Below the pieces are notes generated by a model. It ran no database searches, was not told where the DNA came from, and saw only the letters and a program-made list of their open reading frames with translations. Positions 5,262-12,376 of a stretch of 25,557 nucleotides of DNA are shown here, in pieces. The stretch covers positions 1-25,557 of the forward strand of contig JAVBKP010000002.1 of NCBI GenBank assembly GCA_031553975.1, written 5' to 3'. Position numbers and translations under genes: made by a program. The DNA is from JAVBKP01 sp031553975 (GTDB lineage: Bacteria > Bacillota > Clostridia > Peptostreptococcales > Anaerovoracaceae). Every line of letters starts with the position of its first letter. Position 1 is the stretch's first letter.

Positions 5262-5395
5262 AAATACTAAGAGCCCTATTAGGTGTGGCTTTGCCGCACA
5301 TCTAGGGCTCTATTTAATGGGGTCCCTGGCGGCGATTTGGCTCTGCCGAGCCGTTGCTGGGGAATTAAGCCACACCACATTGGATGGAGTATATG
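5262..5395. repeat. Intergenic hairpin repeat (locus A of the dispersed family)
   Basis: A two-tier stem-loop: outer GAGCCCTA/TAGGGCTC (5271-5278, 5303-5310), inner GTGTGGC/GCCGCAC (5283-5289, 5293-5299). Then come GGGGTCCC, a GGCTC/GAGCC hairpin (5339-5352) and ACATTGGATGGAGTATATGA leading into the terminator at 5396. Both the two-tier unit and the lead-in recur, inverted, at 8529-8670. The first hairpin may also end the upstream transcript. Confidence 0.68.
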
Positions 5396-5426
5396 AAAAT
5401 AGGACGGAATAAATCCGTCCTATTTT
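5396..5426. terminator. Bidirectional terminator between convergent genes
   Basis: A perfect 13-bp stem AAAATAGGACGGA/TCCGTCCTATTTT with a 5-base loop lies between two convergent genes. A near copy, with the same stem and loop lengths, is at 8617-8647. Confidence 0.85.
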
Positions 5427-5442
5427 GTGGTTCTGCCAAGAC

Positions 5443-7314
5443 CTATTGCTGCATAGCAGTGACTAAGGTCATAATCAATTCAGCAGCTTCGCCTCTTGTT
5501 AGTTTTGCAGCAGAGGTTGTATCTGCAAAGGTCACGGTAATGTCATTGCTTTCAGCGTACTTGTTAAGTATTGTGATTGCATCTTTTCTTGTGATACTAT
5601 CTGCCTGACCAAATTTTCCGTTGCCATAACCTGAAATAATTTTATTTTCATTTGACCACTTGATATAACCAGTGGACCAACCGTCCGCTTTTACATCAGT
5701 AAAGGCAGTGGTGACGTTATGGTTTACCGTAACACCACTTACTTTTCCAAGAACAGTGACAAACATAGCCCTTGTAAGGGAGGTGTCTGGTGAAAACTTG
5801 TTTTCTGCTACGCCAGACATGAGACCCTTTTGCTTTACAAACTCAATGGCTGTTGCGTTCTTGTGTGTGGCTGGTACATCACTAAAGTCTACTGTTGCAC
5901 CTGATGGAGCAACCTTAGCAAAGCTTGCCGTCAAGGTTTCGATTTTAAAGACAGTAGAAGCAGGGGCTGTTGTAGCAATATTGTTTTGGTCTTGCCCGAT
6001 TTGAGGAGGTTGGCCTCTCATTTCCATGGCACCACCTGTAGGCATCTGAGGAGGCTTGCCTCCATTTATTGCTTGCCCACTTGGCATTTCAGGACGAGGG
6101 CCGTTAAAGTTCATGCCGCCACCAGTAGAGGTACCTTGGTATTGCATTTTAGACGTACCTGAGTACACTGTGTATTCAGAACCTACTTTTAGATCAGGAG
6201 AACTAAATACGATCATTTGGTACGGATTTTTAGCGGTGTAATTTATAAGCTCTTTTCCTGTGCTTGTAGTAATTTTTATGTTAGAATTTGCCTTTTGTTT
6301 TGATGCATAACTCATTGACATAGAGGCCTGAGAGGATGAAGTATCGATTTTATCTAGCATCATGCCTAGTGCCAAAACAGTTCCGCCATTGATTTTAATT
6401 CCTTGGTCTGCGTCAATACCGCTGTCCATACTGCGGCCACTTGTCATAGCTGTAATATTTCCACCATTTATGATGAGAGAACCGTTTGAATCGATGCCAT
6501 CACCTTCAGCGCCTAGACCTGCATTGACATTCAGGGTGCCTCCGTTGATTGTAGTCACGCTTACACCATCTTCATTTGTATTGATTCCATCATTTTGAGC
6601 GGTGATATTGATATGTCCGCTATTGATTGTTAAATGCATTTCTGTGTCGAGACCCTCATTTTCAGCCGCTATATTTAGCGTCCCATTGCCTTTTGTCTCC
6701 CCACTCACCACCATGGTTTTCTTGCTGTAGACAGCACCATCGTATTTGTGAAGTTTTTTTGTAGTTCCTTCTGCATAGATTCGGGCCACATAAGAGCCGT
6801 TCATATTGTTTGTTGAATCATCTGCGATGATAATATTAGCGCCGGCTATAGTAGTGCTTGAAGATTCCCATACGTTGTAGAAAATAATAGCAGGGGCTAC
6901 GCTACAAGTGATATCTGCATTGTCTAAAATCAAAGTGACAACAGCACTGGGGTCTTTAGCAGCATCACTGCCAAGGTCTACAGCAATCTGTCCAGCAGAC
7001 AGTTTTCCAGTGATTCGATATGTACCAGCTTTTGTGATTGTCAGCACCGTATGCTTTGCCGCATCAGTGGCTGTGTGTGCATCGGCGGCAGTTCCTTCCC
7101 CATAGGCACTTGTCTGCCCGTCTTTATAATAGACGATGTTGGCACCAGTGTACACATCTGCATTTGTGCTTTGGCTTATGACACTACCATCTACTAAAAT
7201 TTGGCTATCTGATAGCGTAATTTCATGAGTTACGGCATTTGCCGCAAATGAAGTGGAAAATAGGCTAAATACCATGGTTCCCACCAGTAATAACGATAAG
7301 ATTGATTTTTTCAT
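5443..7314 (-). CDS. Secreted SLH-anchored carbohydrate-binding beta-helix protein
   Basis: A 623-residue secreted protein. A signal peptide (MKKSILSLLLVGTMVFSLFS, cut near TSFAANA) is followed by a repetitive region (about 30-395) with ladder-like turns such as TINGGTLNVNAGLGAEGDGI, SLIINGGNITAMTSG and GIKINGGTVLALG. These are characteristic of the parallel beta-helix of the Cthe_2159 type (carbohydrate-binding domain, DUF4353), for which acidic polysaccharide binding is described. A Gly/Pro/Met-rich linker (about 395-445) leads to S-layer homology repeats (about 478-623: FSDVPATHKNATAIEFVKQK, FTDVKADGWSTGYIKWSNEN, a shorter last one), which attach proteins to cell-wall polymer. AAAGGGG precedes the ATG. 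Likely a surface polysaccharide-binding protein; ligand unknown. Confidence 0.85.
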   Translation of the reverse strand: MKKSILSLLLVGTMVFSLFSTSFAANAVTHEITLSDSQILVDGSVISQSTNADVYTGANIVYYKDGQTSAYGEGTAADAHTATDAAKHTVLTITKAGTYRITGKLSAGQIAVDLGSDAAKDPSAVVTLILDNADITCSVAPAIIFYNVWESSSTTIAGANIIIADDSTNNMNGSYVARIYAEGTTKKLHKYDGAVYSKKTMVVSGETKGNGTLNIAAENEGLDTEMHLTINSGHINITAQNDGINTNEDGVSVTTINGGTLNVNAGLGAEGDGIDSNGSLIINGGNITAMTSGRSMDSGIDADQGIKINGGTVLALGMMLDKIDTSSSQASMSMSYASKQKANSNIKITTSTGKELINYTAKNPYQMIVFSSPDLKVGSEYTVYSGTSKMQYQGTSTGGGMNFNGPRPEMPSGQAINGGKPPQMPTGGAMEMRGQPPQIGQDQNNIATTAPASTVFKIETLTASFAKVAPSGATVDFSDVPATHKNATAIEFVKQKGLMSGVAENKFSPDTSLTRAMFVTVLGKVSGVTVNHNVTTAFTDVKADGWSTGYIKWSNENKIISGYGNGKFGQADSITRKDAITILNKYAESNDITVTFADTTSAAKLTRGEAAELIMTLVTAMQQ

Positions 7315-7338
7315 TGTATTGGATCCCCTTTCAGCTGG

Positions 7339-7368
7339 ATTATCACTAGCATACCATCACAATGTGAA
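7339..7368 (-). promoter_or_regulatory. Weak promoter candidate of the SLH protein gene
   Basis: TTCACA (complement of 7363-7368), 18-base spacer, GATAAT (complement of 7339-7344), 25 bases upstream of the start. Confidence 0.35.
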
Positions 7369-7392
7369 TTCTAAGTGAACAGTAACTGAAAA

Positions 7393-7890
7393 CTATCTGT
7401 AGTAGTTTTTTACCCATTGGGCAATGGCCTCTTTTTTGTTTTCAGAAAAGTCCTTATATACTTCTTGTTTCAGCCATGCAAGGTTTTTCGCTCTTAAATA
7501 ATTGCGCATTTCATCTTCCGCAGCTGACATGACCGTCTTGATCAAACAAGGGCAGGTAGGAGGCTCTTTGGCATAATCTTCTTTAGATAGGATATTGTTT
7601 TGCCGAATCTCAGCACATTGAAACAAATAAGATGAACCCTCTACAGCCTCGATAATATCCCAAAAAGATATTTGGTCAGCACTTCTAGAAAGCTCATAGC
7701 CGCCATTTACGCCAGAAACAGACCTGACAACTCCATTTTTTCTAAGCCTTGTAAAAATCTTAGAAAGATAGGTTTCAGATACACCATGCAGTGCAGACAA
7801 CTCTTTTATGCCTACCACTTTGCCATGAGGCACTTCTATAATATAAAACAATGAATGCAAAGCATATTCAACACCAACGCTATATTGCAA
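7393..7890 (-). CDS. Rrf2-family transcriptional regulator
   Basis: A protein of about 165 residues with the Rrf2 winged helix: QYSVGVEYALHSLFYI, then GIKELSALHGVSETYLSKIF (recognition helix), then GVVRSVSGVNGGYELSR with the family's GG-Y-L wing. Three cysteines in the C-terminal half (FQCAE and TCPCL) recall cluster- or redox-sensing members such as IscR and NsrR, but the spacing is not the IscR one. I prefer TTG 7890, with GGTGGTG upstream and the usual family start (M)QYSVGVEYAL; an ATG at 7917 would add nine residues without ribosome site. It is divergent from the flavin-type protein at 8115, and shared GATAAC half-sites suggest control of both. Confidence 0.87.
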   Translation of the reverse strand: MQYSVGVEYALHSLFYIIEVPHGKVVGIKELSALHGVSETYLSKIFTRLRKNGVVRSVSGVNGGYELSRSADQISFWDIIEAVEGSSYLFQCAEIRQNNILSKEDYAKEPPTCPCLIKTVMSAAEDEMRNYLRAKNLAWLKQEVYKDFSENKKEAIAQWVKNYYR

Positions 7891-7945
7891 AAAATCACCA
7901 CCAATTCTTGAAATCATTATTTACTTTTAGTAATCCGCTATAAGG

Positions 7946-7967
7946 GATAACCAATATCTACGTTATC
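7946..7967. promoter_or_regulatory. Operator candidate upstream of the Rrf2 gene
   Basis: GATAAC (7946-7951) and GTTATC (7962-7967) form an inverted pair whose half-sites begin 16 bases apart. The same GATAAC half-site occurs twice, 16 bases apart, before the divergent gene (8049, 8065). It lies 56 bases from the preferred Rrf2 start, suited to autorepression. Confidence 0.45.
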
Positions 7968-8028
7968 ATATCTTAGCATTTTCAAAGAGATTTTACAATA
8001 TATTTCTAATTGTGATGCAAAAATCACT

Positions 8029-8057
8029 TGACAATGTTGGTAGGCAATGATAACATC
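8029..8057 (+). promoter_or_regulatory. Promoter of the split-barrel gene
   Basis: TTGACA at about 8029-8034 with a spacer near 17 bases to TAACAT. The -10 overlaps the first GATAAC half-site and adjoins the palindrome at 8053-8089. Confidence 0.5.
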
Positions 8058-8089
8058 TATTACGGATAACATTTATCTATAATAGATGT
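8053..8089. promoter_or_regulatory. 37-bp palindromic operator candidate
   Basis: Arms ACATCTATTA/TAATAGATGT (8053-8062, 8080-8089) and an inner pair GATAA/TTATC (8065-8069, 8073-8077) share one centre at 8071, broken only at 8063-8064/8078-8079. It sits at or just after the transcription start of the downstream gene, 26 bases before its ATG, and is the best candidate binding site for the divergent Rrf2 regulator. Confidence 0.6.
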
Positions 8090-8114
8090 AAAATAAAAAA
8101 CAGGAGGAATTTAT

Positions 8115-8486
8115 ATGTTAAACGAACTATTTCATGAAATTTTAAACCACGAGGGTGTGGTGTCCATCGTATCATGGGCAAACGGTGATGCGCACGTAGT
8201 CAACACTTGGAACAGCTATTTGAACGTAAAAGATAATGACAAACTTTTAATACCAGCCTTTGGGATGAGAAAAACAGAAGAAAATGTCAATGCCAATGAA
8301 AACGTAAAACTTACACTTGGTAGCAAAGAAGTGCAAGGCAAAATGGCAATGGGCACAGGCGTTTTAGTAGAAGGCACAGCAAAATTCATCACATCTGGTG
8401 CAGATGTTGATATGATGAAAGAAAAGTTCACTTGGGCCAATAGGGTACTTGAAGTAACAGTGACATCTGTTAAACAAACGATATAA
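8115..8486 (+). CDS. Pyridoxamine 5'-phosphate oxidase-like (FMN-binding split barrel) protein
   Basis: A 123-residue single-domain protein: EGVVSIVSWANGDAHVVNTW, then KLLIPAFGMRKTEENVNANE, NVKLTLGS, and GTGVLVEGTAKFI near the end. This is the compact PNPOx-like split barrel, similar in size and order to small FMN-binding proteins. Members bind flavin and serve in redox or detoxification roles; substrate unknown. CAGGAGGA sits 7 bases before the ATG. The divergent Rrf2 gene and intervening palindrome suggest expression under a redox or metal signal. A strong terminator follows at 8575. Confidence 0.82.
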   Translation: MLNELFHEILNHEGVVSIVSWANGDAHVVNTWNSYLNVKDNDKLLIPAFGMRKTEENVNANENVKLTLGSKEVQGKMAMGTGVLVEGTAKFITSGADVDMMKEKFTWANRVLEVTVTSVKQTI

Positions 8487-8488
8487 TT

Positions 8489-8566
8489 CCCCACAAGGCG
8501 GGCCTTGCGGGGGCCCCAGAAAGCGGAGTCCCTAAGATGTGCGGCAAAGCCACACCTCATTAGGGA
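8489..8566. repeat. Intergenic hairpin repeats (locus B, left part)
   Basis: An 11-bp stem CCCCACAAGGC/GCCTTGCGGGG with one mismatch (8489-8499, 8502-8512) is followed by GGGGGCCCC and by a two-tier unit: outer TCCCTAA/TTAGGGA (8529-8535, 8560-8566), inner GTGCGGC/GCCACAC (8539-8545, 8549-8555). The unit is the inverted counterpart of 5271-5310. Confidence 0.7.
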
Positions 8567-8574
8567 TATTAAGT

Positions 8575-8607
8575 AAAATAGTTCGCAGTGAATGCGAACT
8601 ATTTTTT
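8575..8607 (+). terminator. Terminator of the split-barrel gene
   Basis: A perfect 13-bp stem AAAATAGTTCGCA/TGCGAACTATTTT with a 5-base loop, ending in TTTTTT. Same geometry as 5396-5426 and 8617-8647 but a different inner sequence. Confidence 0.88.
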
Positions 8608-8616
8608 GAATCCATA

Positions 8617-8647
8617 AAAAGAGGACGGATTTATTCCGTCCTCTTTT
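8617..8647. terminator. Second, bidirectional terminator-like hairpin
   Basis: A perfect 13-bp stem AAAAGAGGACGGA/TCCGTCCTCTTTT with loop TTTAT. Together with its right flank (ATATAATCCATCCAATG) it is the inverse of 5376-5426, so stem and flank were copied together. Confidence 0.85.
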
Positions 8648-8665
8648 CATATAATCCATCCAATG

Positions 8666-8809
8666 AGGTACGGCTCTGCCGCACATCTTGGATGCTCCAA
8701 ATTAAGGGGCCCCTGCAAGACTTGTCTTGTGGGGTTTAGGTACGGCTCTGCCGCACATCTTGGATGCTCCAAATTAAGGGGCCCCCGCAAGACTTGTCTT
8801 GTGGGGATA
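8666..8809. repeat. 72-bp tandem duplication of hairpin repeat (locus B, right part)
   Basis: Two units (8666-8737 and 8738-8809) are almost identical. Each contains GGTACGGCTCTGCCGCACAT (hairpin core), CTTGGATGCTCCAAATTAAG, GGGGCCCC and CAAGACTTGTCTTG closed by CCCC/GGGG. A partial third piece (AAGACCTGTCTTGCGGGG, 8809-8826) abuts the stop of the next gene. No gene lies between 8487 and 8827. Confidence 0.85.
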
Positions 8810-8827
8810 AGACCTGTCTTGCGGGGC

Positions 8828-10120
8828 TTATATAGCTATATCAATATGTTGGATGCTTCCAGCACCGCCACTATCTTTTAAGAAGAAACTGGTTGCTTGT
8901 ACTTTGCCTTGTGGGTTATATGTTCCACCACCGTCCCTCATTAGGAACTCTGTTTTTGTGGCACCTAGGAATATCGCCCCTATGTCTAAGTCTTTCAGTG
9001 ACATCATTTGATCTTTGCCATCAGCATCCTTGCTCCAAACACGTAGACTTGAATAAATATCATCATTTTCATCTATCCACATATTGTCATCTTTGTCGTA
9101 GGCAGCAAGTTCACCGAACCCTGAGCCAGAGCTTGGACCAAATAGTTCGCTACCATCGTTGATGACACCGTCCCCGTTTTTATCTAAAGCCAAGAATCCA
9201 CTTCCCTCGCCAGCAAATGACATCTTGTCCTTCTTGCCGTCAAAGTCTAAATCAAATTCGTATTTGGTGGAAGTCAGGGAGGCAGCGTTACCACCGTAGT
9301 TGATAACCAAAGGATCCATCAACCTGACAGTGCCGCTTTCTGCCTTGCTACTAGTATACTCGCTACTCATGTTTAGCTGTATATCGATGGCAATTTCTTT
9401 GCCATCAGCGGTTTTCACGGTGCCTTGTGATGCATAAGACATTGTTTGCGATTCACTCGTGCTAGAAATTCGTTTGTAATTTAGCTCAATTACCCTAGAC
9501 TCTTGACCTGGAACGGCCTGAGAATTATGGGGATTGGCGCCTTCACTAATGTCTTGAGCTCGGTTTTTAAGACCTTCCTTTTCAGCACCAAGCTGCCTCA
9601 ACTGTTGCACTCTTTCGTTAATCCCCTTGAGACTAAATCCATGATTTTGCCCATCTAGATAAAAAAGAATTCTCTCTAGAATCTGAAGTTTCAATTCTGC
9701 CTCTGTTGTAGGAAAAGGCTTATCCTTGCTGTTAGCAGCTTTAGAGGTGCTAGCGGCATTAGAAGCCTGTTGCATTTCTTGCAACTTTTTCTTTCCAGCA
9801 TCTGAGATGTTAGCCACATCTTCTTTTTTGGCTTGTCCTGGAGGGAGATCCCCTGGTTTTTTGTCAAGGCCTGGTGGCACTTTTTTTCCACCAACGGCAT
9901 CGGGCTCAGGTAGCCCATTGTTGCCGCCAGCAGGTAAGGCACTGTCACCTTGGGAATAATATGACAGAGCCAAGGTTGTAGACGAGAATTTGCTATGTTG
10001 CAACAACATGCCCGTCTGCTGGTTTGTGCCATTGTTTTGATTGTAAAGCGTGGCACTTGAAGTCTCAGAGCGATATTCACTAATTGCTGCCGAGCTTACT
10101 GCATAAGAGTTGATTTTCAT
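8828..10120 (-). CDS. EF-hand-like calcium-binding repeat protein of unknown function
   Basis: A 430-residue protein. The first 150 residues are low-complexity (Ser/Thr/Gln then Pro/Gly/Lys, e.g. KKVPPGLDKKPGDLPPGQAK). The middle has a helix (AELKLQILERILFYLDGQN) and strands. The C-terminal third has Asp-rich loops typical of calcium sites: YEFDLDFDGKKD, LDKNGDGVINDGSELF (a canonical EF-hand-like DxNxDGxI loop, near residue 310) and AYDKDDNMWIDENDDIYSSL. No signal peptide or membrane segment is seen; the N-terminus MKINSYAVSSAAISEY recalls proteins exported by a non-Sec route, but that is a guess. ACGGAGGTAC precedes the ATG. Function not known. Confidence 0.75.
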   Translation of the reverse strand: MKINSYAVSSAAISEYRSETSSATLYNQNNGTNQQTGMLLQHSKFSSTTLALSYYSQGDSALPAGGNNGLPEPDAVGGKKVPPGLDKKPGDLPPGQAKKEDVANISDAGKKKLQEMQQASNAASTSKAANSKDKPFPTTEAELKLQILERILFYLDGQNHGFSLKGINERVQQLRQLGAEKEGLKNRAQDISEGANPHNSQAVPGQESRVIELNYKRISSTSESQTMSYASQGTVKTADGKEIAIDIQLNMSSEYTSSKAESGTVRLMDPLVINYGGNAASLTSTKYEFDLDFDGKKDKMSFAGEGSGFLALDKNGDGVINDGSELFGPSSGSGFGELAAYDKDDNMWIDENDDIYSSLRVWSKDADGKDQMMSLKDLDIGAIFLGATKTEFLMRDGGGTYNPQGKVQATSFFLKDSGGAGSIQHIDIAI

Positions 10121-10230
10121 TTTTGTACCTCCGTGTACATAAATTCTACATCCCTGTAGTGCGAGTAGTATCGGTCGAAAAAGAAAATATTTTATATGTG
10201 TTTTATACGTCCCGATGTCTTATTTTTTTT

Positions 10231-10611
10231 TTAACGATTCACAGCAATCATGCCACCTATACTGCCACATGCCAAACAAAGAAGATATTTAAGACTACCT
10301 CCAAGAGAAAAGGCCATAGTATGAAAGAAAATTGAGTAGATTAGGAAGAGGATACCAAGGAGAATAATGGCATAAATCAGGCCATAAAAAAATCCTCGCT
10401 TTTTAAAATGATAGCCTCCAAACATGCCTGCTAGCAGCGAGGCAACACATAAAGAACCCATACCTAAAAAAAGACTAGCACCTTCAGGCAAGGGGGTTAA
10501 CCATAAAAGAAGACTAGCAATGGTCAGTAGGATAAGGTATAGGAAAGCACTGTAAATAGTTGATTTTAGTATGGAAGTGCACATGGCTCCAAGGCCACTT
10601 TTAATATTCAT
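10231..10611 (-). CDS. TIGR04086 family membrane protein
   Basis: A 126-residue, very hydrophobic protein with four predicted membrane helices: ILKSTIYSAFLYLILLTIAS, the stretch starting LFLGMGSLCVASLLAGMFGG, FFYGLIYAIILLGILFLIYS, and LKYLLCLACGSIGGMIAVNR. Gly/Ser-rich small-residue packing and position beside the SCIFF genes match TIGR04086, a Clostridia family of unknown function normally found between yajC and scfA. Start at 10611 is chosen for AAAGGTG upstream; an ATG at 10638 has none. Here it is on the opposite strand, divergent from scfA, so the usual co-directional order is broken. Confidence 0.8.
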   Translation of the reverse strand: MNIKSGLGAMCTSILKSTIYSAFLYLILLTIASLLLWLTPLPEGASLFLGMGSLCVASLLAGMFGGYHFKKRGFFYGLIYAIILLGILFLIYSIFFHTMAFSLGGSLKYLLCLACGSIGGMIAVNR

Positions 10612-10628
10612 AAAATCACACCTTTCTG

Positions 10629-10651
10629 TTTTTAACATTTATTGTTAAAAA
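10629..10651. promoter_or_regulatory. Inverted repeat in the TIGR04086/scfA divergent region
   Basis: Perfect 9-bp arms TTTTTAACA/TGTTAAAAA with a 5-base spacer, just upstream of the TIGR04086 gene and 16 bases from the -35 of the scfA promoter. It could be a shared operator. Confidence 0.4.
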
Positions 10652-10666
10652 TCTATGTGTTATTTC

Positions 10667-10694
10667 TTGACAATAGAACACATTTTGGTATAAA
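10667..10694 (+). promoter_or_regulatory. Promoter of scfA-scfB-secDF
   Basis: TTGACA (10667-10672), a 16-base spacer and TATAAA (10689-10694; TAAAAT two bases on gives an 18-base spacer). A GTTAC/GTAAC hairpin (around 10714-10730) lies in the leader. Confidence 0.68.
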
Positions 10695-10763
10695 ATACTA
10701 AAGGTTGAGAGGTTACATAAAACGTAACTCGCGTGAATCATCATTAGAAAGGTAACAGAAGAC

Positions 10764-10913
10764 ATGAAAAACATTAAAATAATCGCAAAGCCTACACTAA
10801 AGAAAACAGGAAATAATGAAGGATGTGGGGAGTGCCAAACTTCTTGCCAATCAGCTTGCAAAACTTCTTGCACAGTAGCAAACCAAGAGTGCGAAAATAT
10901 TAAAAGAAGATAA
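10764..10913 (+). CDS. scfA: SCIFF six-cysteine peptide precursor
   Basis: A 49-residue peptide: a Lys-rich leader (MKNIKIIAKPTLKKTGNN) and a core GCGECQTSCQSACKTSCTVA followed by NQECENIKRR, six cysteines in all. This is the nearly invariant SCIFF (six cysteines in forty-five) ribosomal peptide of Clostridia. In characterised homologues the partner radical SAM enzyme forms a thioether between a core cysteine and a threonine. The final role is unknown. AGAAAGG lies 11 bases upstream of the ATG; the maturase gene starts 86 bases downstream. Confidence 0.96.
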   Translation: MKNIKIIAKPTLKKTGNNEGCGECQTSCQSACKTSCTVANQECENIKRR

Positions 10914-10999
10914 TTATAAACTGAGAAGCGAAGTGGGGCTTTGGGTTATTTCATCAGAAATATCCAATGCCCTGTTTAAATTTTAAGATTGGAAGATAT

Positions 11000-12370
11000 A
11001 TGATACATAAATATCGATTTAAAGACAATTATATTTTATTAGATGTGAATAGTGGGGCCATTCATCAAATCAATGAATTGGTGTATGATCTTTTAGATAT
11101 ATTTTCAGGCAAGGACAAAATAAAAGCTGGACTTGAAGGGACTTTAGAGGCTCCAAAGGACCTCTATGACAAATATAGCCAAGAAGACATAAAAGAAGGA
11201 TTAGGGGATTTAGACTATCTAGTACAAGAAGGGTATCTTTTCACAGAACCCACCTTTAGCAAAGAGCAGTTTGAGGCTCATGGTGAGAGGGTAGTAAAGG
11301 CAATATGTCTTCACGTAGCCCATGATTGCAACATGAATTGCAGATACTGCTTTGGTGACCAAGGGGCCTTTGAGGGCATACGTTCGCTCATGTCATTTGA
11401 TACAGGCAAATGCGCCATAGATTATCTTTTGGCAGGTTCGGGTAACAGGCACAACCTAGAGGTAGACTTTTTCGGTGGAGAGCCGCTGATGAACTTTGAA
11501 GTGGTCAAGCAGCTAGTAGCCTATGGCAGAGAAAAGGAAAAAGAATATAACAAGCACATTCGGTTTACCATAACAACCAATGGAATCTTGCTAGATGAAG
11601 AAAAGACGGCATTTATCAATCAGCATATGGATAATGTGATTTTGAGCATAGATGGAAGACAAAGTGTCAACGATAAGATGAGGCGTACTTGGAATGACAA
11701 AGGTACCCATGATATTATTTTAGACAATTATCTAAAATTTGTGAAAACCAGAGGTGAACAGCTGTATTATGTGCGCGGCACATTCACAAGAGAAAATTTA
11801 GACTTTGGAGAAGATGTAAAATATTTACTGAACAAAGGCTTTAAAAATGTGTCAGTAGAACCTGTGGTAGTTAGCGATGATATGGAATTTGCCATCAGAA
11901 AAGAAGATTTATCAGAAATACTGGCTGAGTATGACAGGTTGACGGATTACTATATTCAGTGTGCCAAGGCAGGGAAAAAGTTTGACTTTTTTCATTTCAA
12001 CATCGACTTAGAACAAGGTCCTTGCGTGGTAAAACGGGTATCTGGCTGTGGTGCAGGCTCTGAGTATATGGCAGTATCGCCAGAGGGGGACTTATACCCA
12101 TGCCACCAATTTGTTGGCAATCCAAAATTCTTATTGGGAAATCTTCACGATTTGGACAATATAAAGAAAACAAAAGAGCTAGGAGAAGCAAATATATTCA
12201 CAAAAGAAAAGTGCATAGATTGCTGGGCTAAGTTTTATTGTAGCGGAGGTTGTCATGCTAACGCATACAACACAAATGGCAGCATGATGATGCCATATGA
12301 GCTTGGTTGTGAGATGGAGAAAAAACGTGTAGAGTGTGCCATCGGTGCAGAAATACAGTTAGGAGAGTAG
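11000..12370 (+). CDS. scfB: SCIFF radical SAM/SPASM thioether maturase
   Basis: A 456-residue radical SAM enzyme. An N-terminal precursor-binding region (IHKYRFKDNYILLDVNSGAI) is followed by the SAM-cluster motif CNMNCRYC (Cys110, 114, 117) and FFGGEPLMNF. The C-terminal SPASM part holds auxiliary-cluster cysteines: GCGAGSEYMAVSPEGDLYPC, then EKCIDCWAKFYCSGGCHANA, then GCEMEKKRVEC. The enzyme installs the thioether in ScfA. I place the start at ATG 11000 (MIHKYRF, GGAAG upstream), matching family N-termini; an in-frame ATG at 10967 would add eleven residues. A small TATTTC/GAAATA hairpin (10947-10962) separates it from scfA and could set relative expression. Confidence 0.95.
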   Translation: MIHKYRFKDNYILLDVNSGAIHQINELVYDLLDIFSGKDKIKAGLEGTLEAPKDLYDKYSQEDIKEGLGDLDYLVQEGYLFTEPTFSKEQFEAHGERVVKAICLHVAHDCNMNCRYCFGDQGAFEGIRSLMSFDTGKCAIDYLLAGSGNRHNLEVDFFGGEPLMNFEVVKQLVAYGREKEKEYNKHIRFTITTNGILLDEEKTAFINQHMDNVILSIDGRQSVNDKMRRTWNDKGTHDIILDNYLKFVKTRGEQLYYVRGTFTRENLDFGEDVKYLLNKGFKNVSVEPVVVSDDMEFAIRKEDLSEILAEYDRLTDYYIQCAKAGKKFDFFHFNIDLEQGPCVVKRVSGCGAGSEYMAVSPEGDLYPCHQFVGNPKFLLGNLHDLDNIKKTKELGEANIFTKEKCIDCWAKFYCSGGCHANAYNTNGSMMMPYELGCEMEKKRVECAIGAEIQLGE

Positions 12371-12376
12371 AAGAAG

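Noticed and set aside
8216..8686. Minus-strand frame and a plus-strand one at 5384 that share the peptide GRNKSVLF
   Set aside because: The shared peptide is only the translation of the repeated terminator hairpin GGACGGAATAAATCCGTCC; no conserved protein is implied.
8666..8826. Tandem repeats as a possible CRISPR array
   Set aside because: Only two units, adjacent without unique spacers, and no cas genes.
9691..10080. 129-codon frame on the minus strand
   Set aside because: Overlaps the EF-hand-like gene in another frame, no start signal.
10616..10873. 85-codon minus-strand frame
   Set aside because: Antisense of scfA and its promoter; the SCIFF peptide on the plus strand is certain.
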